DNA of 64,000 nucleotides from an uncultured Pseudomonadales bacterium (GTDB lineage Bacteria; Pseudomonadota; Gammaproteobacteria; Pseudomonadales; Cellvibrionaceae). How positions within the stretch are numbered: position 1 is the stretch's first letter; every line of letters starts with the position of its first letter. Of the stretch, positions 56,076-64,000 are shown piece after piece. The notes beneath the pieces were generated by a model. The model was not told where the DNA came from. It saw only the letters and a list, made by a program, of their open reading frames with translations, and searched no databases. The stretch spans positions 1 to 64,000 of the forward strand of contig CANLBN010000002.1 of NCBI GenBank assembly GCA_947488935.1. The letters are read 5' to 3'. Both the position numbers and the translations under genes were made by a program.

Positions 56076-59027
56076 ATGTTACAACGCTCTGATTCGGTTA
56101 ACCCTGATACATCTGGCTTAAGTTCCTTGGGTACTGGCACCGTTGCCGCACCAATGATATTTGATCCACGCACAGATATAGACCCCGATAAAGACTATGG
56201 CACGCCAGCTCCGACCAATGACCCAACCCCCGTTGGCGAGCTAATTACCTTACATATCGATGGCAATGAAGTGCGTGTACCTAAAGGCACCTCTGTATTG
56301 CGTGCAGCGGCTATGGCTGATATCAATATCCCTAAATTATGCGCCACCGATAGCCTAGAAGCCTTTGGTTCCTGTCGTCTATGTTTGGTACAAATTGAAG
56401 GTCGTCGTGGCTACCCTGCGTCATGTACAACCCCTGCCGAAGAAGGCATGGTGGTTAAAACCCAAAATGATAAAGTGGCTAAGCTTCGCCGTAATATTAT
56501 GGAGATGTACATCTCCGATCACCCACTTGATTGCTTAACTTGTTCTGCTAATGGGGATTGTGAGTTGCAAGATATGGCAGGCGTTGTTGGCCTGCGTAAT
56601 GTACGTTACGGATACGAAGGCGATAACCATTTAGATGCCGAAAAAGACGAATCTAACCCGTATTTTACTTTTGATCCTAGTAAGTGCATTGTCTGCTCGC
56701 GTTGTGTACGTGCCTGCGAAGAAACACAAGGTACTTTTGCGCTAACTATTTCATCCCGTGGTTTTGAGTCCAAAGTATCAGCGGGGCAAGATCAAGCCTT
56801 TATGGATTCCGAGTGTGTTTCCTGTGGTGCCTGTGTGCAAGCGTGTCCAACGGCTACATTGTCTGAAAAATCGATTATCGATAAAGGTCAGCCAGAGCAT
56901 TCGGTTATTACTACCTGTGCGTACTGTGGCGTAGGTTGTGCTTTTAAAGCCGATATGAAAGGCGACGAAGTCGTACGTATGACGCCATGGAAAGGCGGTA
57001 AAGCCAACCGTGGTCACTCCTGTGTGAAGGGCCGTTTTGCCTTTGGTTATGCCACCCATGGTGATCGCATTACCACACCAATGATTCGTGACTCAATCGA
57101 TGAGCCTTGGCGTAAAGTTTCTTATGAAGAGGCCTTTAGCTTTGCGGCAAGTCGTATCAAAGGTATTCAAAAAGAATTTGGTCGCAACTCCGTTGGCGGC
57201 ATTACCTCTTCTCGTTGTACCAACGAAGAAACCTATCTCGTGCAAAAGCTCGTGCGTGCTGCTTTTGGTAATAACAATGTCGATACCTGCGCACGTGTGT
57301 GTCACTCGCCAACGGGTTTTGGTTTAAAGGCCACCTTTGGTGAATCTGCAGGTACGCAAACCTTTGACTCGGTAGAAAAAACCGATGTCATGATGGTGAT
57401 TGGTGCTAACCCAACTGACGCTCACCCGGTGTTTGGCTCGCGTATGAAAAAACGTCTACGCGAAGGCGCAAAACTCATTGTCGTTGATCCGCGCAGCATT
57501 GATTTAGTCAGTGGCCCCCATGTTAAAGCCAACCATCATTTGCAATTATTACCGGGTACTAATGTTGCCTTCATTAATGCAATGGCCCATGTCATTATCG
57601 ACGAAGGCCTAGAGTCTACAACATCGATTCAAGAGCGTTGTGATGTCGAGTCCTTCGAGGCGTGGAAAGCATTTATCAGTGATAAACGCCACTCACCCGA
57701 AGAGACAGAAAAATATTCGGGTATTCCAGCAGCGGAGCTACGTGCTGCGGCAAGGCTTTATGCTACTGCGGGCAATGGTGCTATTTATTATGGTTTGGGG
57801 GTGACTGAGCACTCGCAAGGCTCAAGCATGGTCATGGGTATTGCTAACCTCGCCATGTTAACTGACAACATTGGCCGTGAAGGCGTGGGTGTTAACCCAC
57901 TACGTGGACAAAACAATGTTCAAGGTTCTTGTGATATGGGATCGTTCCCACACGAGTTACCGGGGTATCGTCATATATCAGGTGATGAAGTGCGCACACA
58001 GTTTGAAAAGGCTTGGAATGTTACCCTTGATCCTGAGCCGGGCTACCGCATTACCAATATGCTTGATGCCGCCGTAGAAGGCACCTATAAAGGTTTATAT
58101 GTGCAAGGTGAAGATATTGCACAGTCTGACCCTAATACACATCACGTTGAGCAAGCACTTAAAAACCTCGACTGCCTAATCGTGCAGGATATCTTCTTAA
58201 ACGAGACGGCTAAATTTGCTCATGTATTTTTACCGGGCTCTAGCTTCTTAGAAAAAGACGGTACATTCACCAATGCCGAGCGTCGTATTTCGCCTGTGCG
58301 TAAAGTGATGGAGCCGTTAGGTGGTTTATCGGATTGGGAAGTGACACTGGGCTTATCAAAAGCACTAGGATACGAGATGAATTACAATCATCCATCAGAA
58401 ATCATGGATGAGATAGCATCACTCACCCCAACTTTTGAGCGAGTGAGCTACGAGCGTCTTGATCAAGAGGGCTCCTTGCAGTGGCCATGTAACGACGAGA
58501 CGCCTAATGGTACTCCCATTATGCACATCGAAGAATATACCCGTGGTAAAGGAAACTTTGCATTAACGGAATACGTGCCAACGGAAGAGAAAGTGACCAA
58601 ACGCTTCCCGATGCTGTTAACTACTGGACGTATTTTGTCGCAATATAATGTGGGTGCACAAACTCGTCGTACTGAAAACTCCTCGTGGCATGGTGAAGAC
58701 GTACTTGAAATACATCCGCACGATGCAGAAGATCGCGGTATTGTGACTGGTGATAAAATATCACTGGCGAGCCGTGCAGGGGATACACAGCTACGTGCAC
58801 TCGTGACCAAGCGTATGCAGCCAGGGGTTGTTTATACAACATTCCACCATCCAGAATCCGGTGCGAATATTATCACGACAGATAACTCCGACTGGGCGAC
58901 TAACTGCCCTGAGTATAAAGTAACCGCAGTTCAGGTGAACAAAGTACTCAATACTGAGGATGCCTCCGAGTGGCAGGCGCAATTTGCCGCATTTACCAAA
59001 GAGCAGTTGGCCTATTTAGATAATTAA
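56076..59027 (+). CDS. fdsA: NAD-dependent formate dehydrogenase, alpha (catalytic) subunit
   Basis: 983 residues, large as for FdsA. Order: an N-terminal extension (1-55); a [2Fe-2S] ferredoxin domain (Cys89, 100, 103, 117); a His-Cys cluster motif (His149, Cys153, 156, 162); two [4Fe-4S] sites (Cys204, 207, 210, 214 and 247, 250, 253, 257); the Mo4Fe4S domain (Cys281, 284, 288, 316); and the molybdopterin domain with catalytic Cys409-His410 in RVCHSP, so a Cys enzyme, not Sec. It oxidises formate to CO2 with bis-MGD cofactor in the cytoplasm. A good ribosome site (AGGTGA) precedes the ATG. Confidence 0.97.
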   Translation: MLQRSDSVNPDTSGLSSLGTGTVAAPMIFDPRTDIDPDKDYGTPAPTNDPTPVGELITLHIDGNEVRVPKGTSVLRAAAMADINIPKLCATDSLEAFGSCRLCLVQIEGRRGYPASCTTPAEEGMVVKTQNDKVAKLRRNIMEMYISDHPLDCLTCSANGDCELQDMAGVVGLRNVRYGYEGDNHLDAEKDESNPYFTFDPSKCIVCSRCVRACEETQGTFALTISSRGFESKVSAGQDQAFMDSECVSCGACVQACPTATLSEKSIIDKGQPEHSVITTCAYCGVGCAFKADMKGDEVVRMTPWKGGKANRGHSCVKGRFAFGYATHGDRITTPMIRDSIDEPWRKVSYEEAFSFAASRIKGIQKEFGRNSVGGITSSRCTNEETYLVQKLVRAAFGNNNVDTCARVCHSPTGFGLKATFGESAGTQTFDSVEKTDVMMVIGANPTDAHPVFGSRMKKRLREGAKLIVVDPRSIDLVSGPHVKANHHLQLLPGTNVAFINAMAHVIIDEGLESTTSIQERCDVESFEAWKAFISDKRHSPEETEKYSGIPAAELRAAARLYATAGNGAIYYGLGVTEHSQGSSMVMGIANLAMLTDNIGREGVGVNPLRGQNNVQGSCDMGSFPHELPGYRHISGDEVRTQFEKAWNVTLDPEPGYRITNMLDAAVEGTYKGLYVQGEDIAQSDPNTHHVEQALKNLDCLIVQDIFLNETAKFAHVFLPGSSFLEKDGTFTNAERRISPVRKVMEPLGGLSDWEVTLGLSKALGYEMNYNHPSEIMDEIASLTPTFERVSYERLDQEGSLQWPCNDETPNGTPIMHIEEYTRGKGNFALTEYVPTEEKVTKRFPMLLTTGRILSQYNVGAQTRRTENSSWHGEDVLEIHPHDAEDRGIVTGDKISLASRAGDTQLRALVTKRMQPGVVYTTFHHPESGANIITTDNSDWATNCPEYKVTAVQVNKVLNTEDASEWQAQFAAFTKEQLAYLDN

Positions 59028-59075
59028 GAGTAGATAACTGATTTTAAATAATGACGCATTAAAGATTATTGAAAA

Positions 59076-59969
59076 ATGAGCAGCTCATTGAATATTAATA
59101 AGCCATCAGATACGCAGGGTATTCGTAGCTGCGAAGTGATTGTTCGTGGCCCGAATAATGCCTCCGAAAGCAATGATCAAATTGCTGAAGAAAAAGCAGT
59201 AGCGATGGTCTATAACGGTATTAGCCATGCAGTAATGATGGCAACGCCACTCGACCTCGAAGACTTTGCATTAGGTTTTAGCTTAACCGAAGGTATTATT
59301 AGCGATAAAACTCAGCTTTATGGTGTTGATATTATTCAATCTGAGCTTGGCTTTGAGTGTCAGGTAAGTATTCCGAGCGTTGCTTTTATGTCGCTCAAGC
59401 AGCGTCGTAGGCATTTAAGTGGCCGTACAGGCTGCGGTATTTGTGGGCTCGAATCGCTAGAGGCTGTGGTGCCTGATTTAACCGCAATTCAACAAGCACA
59501 AACTATCTCACAGGCAGTTAAGCCTAATAATTCCATTGCATCATTGGCTACCTCTCAATTACCTAGCTTCGATGTCGTTGATAAAGCGCTCAAACAATTG
59601 CAAGCACAGCAAGAATTGCGCGCTAAATGTGGTGCTGTTCATGCGGCTGCATTTGCCGATTATAACGGTGATATTAGTTTACTAAGAGAAGATGTTGGCA
59701 GGCACAATGCATTGGATAAACTACTGGGTGCTTTAGCCAAAGATAAAGGGGCTACAAATAATAAACAGGATAATCAGCATGGCTTTGCTATTGTGTCCAG
59801 TCGTGCCAGTTATGAAATGGTTTATAAAACGGCGGTAAGAGGTATTAAAACTTTAATCGCTGCATCTGCGCCAACAGCAATGGCAATCGAGCTTGCAGAG
59901 CAGGCAAATATGAATTTAATTGGTTTTGTACGCGAGGGTCGGCAATTAATTTATTGTCAGGCTCAATAA
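59076..59969 (+). CDS. fdhD: formate dehydrogenase accessory sulfurtransferase
   Basis: 297 residues. FdhD inserts sulfur into the molybdenum cofactor of formate dehydrogenases. Its CxxC is in GRTGCGICG, with LSLTEGII-type and ALDKLLGAL segments and the late ASYEMVYKTAVRGIKTLIA block. The gene is 48 bp after fdsA and before fdsD, the usual fds operon setting. The ribosome site is weak, so coupling with upstream translation is not obvious. Confidence 0.95.
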   Translation: MSSSLNINKPSDTQGIRSCEVIVRGPNNASESNDQIAEEKAVAMVYNGISHAVMMATPLDLEDFALGFSLTEGIISDKTQLYGVDIIQSELGFECQVSIPSVAFMSLKQRRRHLSGRTGCGICGLESLEAVVPDLTAIQQAQTISQAVKPNNSIASLATSQLPSFDVVDKALKQLQAQQELRAKCGAVHAAAFADYNGDISLLREDVGRHNALDKLLGALAKDKGATNNKQDNQHGFAIVSSRASYEMVYKTAVRGIKTLIAASAPTAMAIELAEQANMNLIGFVREGRQLIYCQAQ

Positions 59970-60001
59970 AAACAAAACAGTAAAATAATTAAGGAGTGTA
60001 T

Positions 60002-60229
60002 GTGAGCACCAATGAATTAAGCCATCTTGTAAAAATGGCTAACCAAATTGCATCGAATATTGGCTTAGGTAGTACAGAAGATGAGGCTGTTGATAAAGTT
60101 GTTAATCACATTAGCCTATTTTGGGCGCGCCCCATGCGCGAAAAGATCTGTGCCAATATGCAAGAGTCTGCCAACGATTTAAATCCTATTGCGACCAAAG
60201 CATTGGTACAAATTAACGCCAAATTATAA
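60002..60229 (+). CDS. fdsD: formate dehydrogenase delta subunit
   Basis: 75 residues from the GTG at 60002, chosen because AAGGAG lies 5 bases upstream; an earlier GTG (59996) lies inside that ribosome site. LSHLVKMANQIASNIG and VVNHISLFWARPMREKI match the small FdsD protein, which is linked to assembly or stability of the Fds complex. It is the last recognised fds gene, followed by a hypothetical gene 51 bp downstream. Confidence 0.93.
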   Translation: MSTNELSHLVKMANQIASNIGLGSTEDEAVDKVVNHISLFWARPMREKICANMQESANDLNPIATKALVQINAKL

Positions 60230-60280
60230 TATTGTAGAATATTCACTCTAAATATGTGCGTATATGTGGGGTAATGTCGA

Positions 60281-60691
60281 ATGGTAGATTCTGCTGACCA
60301 TTTTCAAGGTTTGGTTTCCTATGTGATTACCAGTATTAATAAAATGCTAACAACGGGTAATATTGTTACACCTATTGCACTGGTGGTAAACCGAGATGGC
60401 AGTATCGAGGTTGTTAAAGCGAATGCCACTAGCGAAAAAATAGTTGATCATGTTGGCCTGCTTCAAGCACAGCTGAGAAAAAAAGCCGAGCAGTTCGAAA
60501 TAATGACAAGCTGTGTTGCCTATCCTGATTATGCGAATAATCAAATTATTGCCTTTCTAGAAAACGACGATAACTATTGTGTAAAATTACTCATGCCTGT
60601 TGTTAATAGAAACGGATTAAAGTTAAAAGCTGATAAAATAACCACAGAGCAGGGAGCAGTTTATATATTTCCTGTTAAACAGCTGCATTAA
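60281..60691 (+). CDS. unrecognised protein at the end of the fds operon
   Basis: 136 residues, soluble, no signal peptide. The first half is helical (VSYVITSINKMLTTG) and the second half holds strands with two Cys (MTSCVAYPDYAN, DDNYCVKLLMP). GGGGT, 9 bases upstream of the ATG, can serve as a ribosome site. It follows fdsD by 51 bp and has no promoter of its own that I can see, so it is probably co-transcribed with fds. No family is recognised; a role in formate metabolism or Mo-enzyme maturation is a guess from place only. Confidence 0.7.
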   Translation: MVDSADHFQGLVSYVITSINKMLTTGNIVTPIALVVNRDGSIEVVKANATSEKIVDHVGLLQAQLRKKAEQFEIMTSCVAYPDYANNQIIAFLENDDNYCVKLLMPVVNRNGLKLKADKITTEQGAVYIFPVKQLH

Positions 60692-60871
60692 AGGATTTTT
60701 TTTAAAGGTCTTATTTTAAAGGCCTCTTAAAAATTATTATCGAATTGTTTGTGGCCCTCTTAATTTTAGTCGATTTATATTTCTCAGTATCTTTCTTTTT
60801 TAATGTCTGTTTGTTTTTAAAAAACACATCAATTCTTGATAGGTATGTCACGGTGATTTTTTTAAGTGATA

Positions 60872-61951
60872 TCAACGTTTAATATCAATGCTGCCATAGC
60901 TTGGCTCGTTATGAAAAATGTCAGATTTTTTGGCTTTGTTTTTATCATGTGCTTTAGCAACGCCTCGCTGTTTTTCACCAAGACGGGTTTGAGTATTTAA
61001 GCGCTCATCTCTTGGTGGCATACCCATATAATCTCGATAACATTTGCTAAAATGTGGCGTTGATACAAAACCACAGGCAGTAGCTATTTCTATAATTGAT
61101 AGTGATGTCTGCTTTAGTAATTGCCTTGCGCGCATGAGTCTAAGTTTTAAATAATAACGCGAGGGTGTACAGTTTAAATATTTTTGGAAAAGCCGCTCAA
61201 GTTGCCTACGAGAAATACTCACATAACTGGCGAGCTCATCTAAGCCAATAGGCTCCTCTAAATTGCTCTCCATTAAGGATACTAATTCAACTAATTTGGG
61301 CTGTGTGTTGACTAAAGAGTGGCGCATAGGCACACGTTGATAATCTGTCTCCCCACGTATGCGGTCGCAAATAAACATATCTGAAATGGCCACAACTAAT
61401 TGGCTGCCATACTGCTGATGTACAAGTGCTAGCATCATATCGAGTGGCACAATGCCGCCGGAGCTTGTGAGCCTGTCCTTTGATAAAGAATACAAATGAT
61501 TGTTGTGTTTAGCTTTTGGAAAATTTTCGCTAATAGAGGGGATACACTCCCAGTGCGCACTAAATTCTCGGTTATCTAATAATCCCGCTGCCGCTAAAAC
61601 ATAAGCGCCGGTGCAAACGGCACCTAATTGGATGCTGTTGCGGTCTAATTGTTTTAGCCAATTTAACTGTGCTTTGGTGTAGCTATGAGTGATGTCGAGC
61701 CCACCAACAACAATCAGTGTATCTAGCTGAGCATCTTTACGAATATCGCTGTCAGCCGAAATCTTAATTCCATCACTTGATATTACCGGTTTACCGTCTT
61801 CGCTGATAACCACCCATTGGTATAACTCTTGGCTTGATAACTGATTTGCCATACGCAAGGGATCAATAGCCGAGGCAAAAGAAATCAACGTAAAATTATC
61901 GATCAGTAAAAAACCAATTTTTTGAGGGTTTTTATTAGTGTATGGCTTCAT
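60872..61951 (-). CDS. GlxA-family AraC-type regulator
   Basis: 359 residues. The N-terminal DJ-1/PfpI-like domain (about 10-200, GFLLIDNFTLISFASAIDPLR and GAVCTGAYVLAAAGLL, with the typical Cys) precedes an AraC HTH pair (about 220-310, SRRQLERLFQKYL and IIEIATACGFVSTPHFSKCYRDY). GlxA regulators such as GbdR, CdhR and SouR control glycine betaine, carnitine and dimethylglycine or sarcosine use in Pseudomonas. It is divergent from the FAD/GcvT oxidoreductase, which it may control. The last ~45 residues are a basic extension. Confidence 0.92.
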   Translation of the reverse strand: MKPYTNKNPQKIGFLLIDNFTLISFASAIDPLRMANQLSSQELYQWVVISEDGKPVISSDGIKISADSDIRKDAQLDTLIVVGGLDITHSYTKAQLNWLKQLDRNSIQLGAVCTGAYVLAAAGLLDNREFSAHWECIPSISENFPKAKHNNHLYSLSKDRLTSSGGIVPLDMMLALVHQQYGSQLVVAISDMFICDRIRGETDYQRVPMRHSLVNTQPKLVELVSLMESNLEEPIGLDELASYVSISRRQLERLFQKYLNCTPSRYYLKLRLMRARQLLKQTSLSIIEIATACGFVSTPHFSKCYRDYMGMPPRDERLNTQTRLGEKQRGVAKAHDKNKAKKSDIFHNEPSYGSIDIKR

Positions 61952-62316
61952 AGTTGTAACTTACCTACAGCGTTGTTAGGTTTTTGTTAGACACCATTTT
62001 CAAGTAAATATTCTTTTAAGCATTGGATAATGCGGCTCAAGAAATGTCAATTAAAACCCGTATGTTTGAGGCAAAAAAATCAGTGGCTATTTTCCTGTAT
62101 ATAGCCACTTTGCTTAGCTTTTTCTCTTGAGTATTTGATATTGACGATATTGCGACTCAGTGTGTCGTTTATAGTGATTTGCTCACCTTTAATAGCAATA
62201 GACTGTCTTGTAATAAATGATTAAAAATAAGCATGTTTTAGGTTAACGCCTTTTGCTTTGATCTACTGTTTCTATTAAAGAAAGTGTTAAAGAGAGTACT
62301 AACGAGGGACTCGCTA
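61952..62316. other. 365-bp gap between the GlxA regulator and the FAD/GcvT gene
   Basis: AT-rich; contains a terminator-like hairpin for the minus strand (62082-62109) and otherwise the two divergent promoters, which I cannot pinpoint. No ORF or RNA gene recognised. Confidence 0.5.
62082..62109 (-). terminator. terminator-like hairpin upstream of the GlxA gene
   Basis: AGTGGCTAT (62082-62090) pairs with ATAGCCACT (62101-62109), with a 10-base loop. On the minus strand GATTTTTTTGCC follows, giving a T-tract. It lies 131 bp before the GlxA-gene start, in its leader region. Confidence 0.5.
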
Positions 62317-64000
62317 ATGGCTGAACTTCCAAAAAAAGCAAAGGTTGTCATCATCGGTCAAGGTGGCATTGTTGGCGCATCGGTGGTGCACCATTTAATA
62401 GAACTAGGCTGGGATAATATCGTGGGCTTGGATAAGTCGGCCATACCAACGGATATTGGTTCTACCGCGCATGCCTCCGACTTTTGTTATATGACATCAC
62501 ACGACCATATGAGCTGTTACACGACTATTTATAGCCGAGAATTTTTTGAAAAAATGGGTAACTACACCCGCGTAGGTGGGCTAGAAGTCGCACGCGTCGG
62601 CGATGACGAGCGCATGGAAGAGTTAAAGCGCAAAGTGGGCTCTGGTAAAGCCTTTGGTACTAATGTGAGCTTGATCAGTGCTCGCGAGGCTAAAGAGAAA
62701 TTCCCGTTGCTTGAAGAAGGTATGATTCAAGGTGCCCTATGGGACCCAGACGCAGGTTTGGTTTCACCGCGTTCACAAACAGTAACGGGTACTCTTATTG
62801 AAAATGCTGTCGCCACGGGTAAATTAACCACCTTTGCCAATACACCAGCGACAGGTATTGATATACAGGGGGGGCGTATTTGTGGTGTGCAAACCGACAA
62901 AGGCTATATTGAAGTAGAAAACGTTGTCGTATGTGCTGGTATTTGGGGGCCATTAGTCGCCAATATGGCCGATGAAAAGCTTCCCATGATGCCCTTATGC
63001 CACCCTTTGACTTTCTTTGGCCCTTACAATGAATTTGAAGGGACAGGTAAAGATATTGGTTATCCGTTGCTTCGCGACCAAGGTAACTCCGCCTATATGC
63101 GTGATACCGGCGACCCAACAACCGCCGAAGGCGGGCAAATCGAATGGGGTTACTACGAAGAAAATAACCCGCGTTTAGTGCGGCCAAGAGACATTTTAGA
63201 GCAAAAGGATGCGCGCTTATCGCCCTCGATGCTCGACTTAGATATTGAGCAAGTGATGGCGCCGCTAGAGCGTGCTATGGAGCTTACGCCTATACTCGGC
63301 GAGCTGGGTTTCGATGAAAAACATTCCTTCGATGGGCTTTTATCGGTGACCGCTGATGGCGGCTCTTTAGTGGGTGAGTCACCTGATACCCGTGGGCTAT
63401 GGATTTGCGAAGCGGTCTGGGTAAAAGATGGCCCAGGTATGGGTAAAATTCTTGCGGATTTAATGACCCATGGTAAAACCGAGCTAGATATTTTTGGTAT
63501 CGATATCGCGCGCTTTTACCCGATTCAAAAATCAGAGAATTATACCTACGAGCGCTGTTACGAATCCTCTTTCAAAGTCTACAATCCGCCTGTTCATACG
63601 CGTGAGCCATACAGCCGTGGCCGCAATCTTCGTCGTAGCCCCTTTTGGCCGCGAGAAAAAGAACTCGGTGCACACTTTTTAGAAGCTGCCGGTTGGGAGC
63701 GTGCACAAGCTTATGCCTCTAACGAGCATTTGTTGGAGAAATATGGCGCTCAAATCCCCGTACGCGAAAACGAATGGGATAACCGCCACTTTTGGCGCGT
63801 TGCTAACGCCGAGCAATTAGCGATGAGTGAGAGCGTGGGCATGGTCAATGTCTCTCACTTTGCGATCTTTGATGTCTCGGGTAAAGATGCGGAAGCCTTA
63901 ATGGAATATTTAAGCGTGGCTAAGGTGGGTGGCACTACGCCTTTGAACAAAGGCGTTTATACGCACTTTCTTGACGAGTATGGGGGTGTTCGCTCTGACT
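62317..64000 (+). CDS. FAD/GcvT-type demethylating oxidoreductase (DMGDH/sarcosine dehydrogenase-like), 3' end outside window
   Basis: 561 residues are visible and the frame is open at the right edge. The N-terminus KKAKVVIIGQGGIVGASVVHHL is an FAD-binding loop; the motif GSTAHASDF holds the His that carries covalent FAD in dimethylglycine/sarcosine dehydrogenases (GSTWHAAG there). The oxidase part ends near VKDGPGMGKILADLMTHG, and the start of a GcvT-like folate-binding domain follows (about residue 500 on, SVGMVNVSHFAIFDVSGKDA). Such enzymes remove an N-methyl group and hand it to tetrahydrofolate. The substrate could be dimethylglycine, sarcosine or a related compound. GlxA-type control and the neighbouring formate dehydrogenase support a methyl-oxidising role. 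Confidence 0.88.
   Translation, partial: MAELPKKAKVVIIGQGGIVGASVVHHLIELGWDNIVGLDKSAIPTDIGSTAHASDFCYMTSHDHMSCYTTIYSREFFEKMGNYTRVGGLEVARVGDDERMEELKRKVGSGKAFGTNVSLISAREAKEKFPLLEEGMIQGALWDPDAGLVSPRSQTVTGTLIENAVATGKLTTFANTPATGIDIQGGRICGVQTDKGYIEVENVVVCAGIWGPLVANMADEKLPMMPLCHPLTFFGPYNEFEGTGKDIGYPLLRDQGNSAYMRDTGDPTTAEGGQIEWGYYEENNPRLVRPRDILEQKDARLSPSMLDLDIEQVMAPLERAMELTPILGELGFDEKHSFDGLLSVTADGGSLVGESPDTRGLWICEAVWVKDGPGMGKILADLMTHGKTELDIFGIDIARFYPIQKSENYTYERCYESSFKVYNPPVHTREPYSRGRNLRRSPFWPREKELGAHFLEAAGWERAQAYASNEHLLEKYGAQIPVRENEWDNRHFWRVANAEQLAMSESVGMVNVSHFAIFDVSGKDAEALMEYLSVAKVGGTTPLNKGVYTHFLDEYGGVRSD

Noticed and set aside
62795..63187. Minus-strand frame inside the FAD/GcvT gene
   Set aside because: Arg/Tyr/His-rich antisense shadow within a complete FAD-domain reading frame.
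1..64000. CRISPR arrays, rRNA genes, prophage or integrase genes
   Set aside because: I looked for regularly spaced repeats, rRNA motifs and phage-type genes while reading and saw none. The only mobile-element traces are the RAYT ends at 4.2-4.9 kb.

Overview
The window is a chromosomal segment of a moderately AT-rich gammaproteobacterium. The gene order leuC-leuD-leuB-asd-usg-fimV-truA-trpF-trpB-trpA-accD-folC-SPOR-cvpA-purF-metZ (about 15.7-37.4 kb) is the arrangement known from Pseudomonas and its relatives, including the Cellvibrionales-type marine lineages. The base composition and the methyl-group and formate oxidation genes at the right end would suit a marine member. I cannot place it more precisely from sequence alone.

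Left accessory end (1-7 kb). It opens with the 3' part of a large YD-repeat/Rhs-type polymorphic toxin carrying a LysM domain. Its C-terminal part is unlike the core and AT-rich, and a small membrane protein that may be its immunity factor follows 6 bp later. Next comes a displaced toxin tail with its own small putative immunity gene. That cassette is bracketed by two 31-bp copies of the end of a REP-associated tyrosine transposase (RAYT) element, and the second copy belongs to a non-autonomous remnant holding only the first codons of the transposase. A lipoprotein, a helical small protein and an opposing membrane-anchored protein, none recognised, follow. A tRNA-Glu/tRNA-Gly operon with a clear promoter and terminator separates this region from the rest.

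Housekeeping core (7.7-52 kb). There are small hypothetical proteins, an ABM-domain protein, a GFA-type zinc protein, a Ycf46-like AAA ATPase, a BaeSR-like two-component system with a Spy/CpxP-like small periplasmic protein, and a LysR regulator divergent from leuCDB. Then follow the biosynthetic block named above, a MoxR-DUF58-transglutaminase operon, an ammonium transporter, an MFS transporter, an rRNA methyltransferase-like protein, a CBS protein, an atypical PdxJ, an SH3-coiled-coil membrane protein, a redoxin, the PHP-domain/YciO pair and a TorF-type porin. Notable details are a strong terminator separating trpB from trpA, a Glu at the catalytic Asp60 position of TrpA, a PdxJ of the Asn-Lys type, a 22-residue tandem repeat in FimV, two long loopless palindromes and three short ORFs (40-42 codons), one of them cysteine-rich.

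C1-oxidation end (52.5-64 kb). A ModE-like regulator diverges from a complete soluble NAD-dependent formate dehydrogenase operon (fdsG, fdsB, fdsA, fdhD, fdsD plus one unrecognised gene). A GlxA-type AraC regulator and a divergent FAD/GcvT-type demethylating oxidoreductase, cut by the window end, follow. Demethylation of a methylated glycine or similar compound, folate-linked C1 transfer and formate oxidation to CO2 would form one pathway; that link is inferred from gene context.
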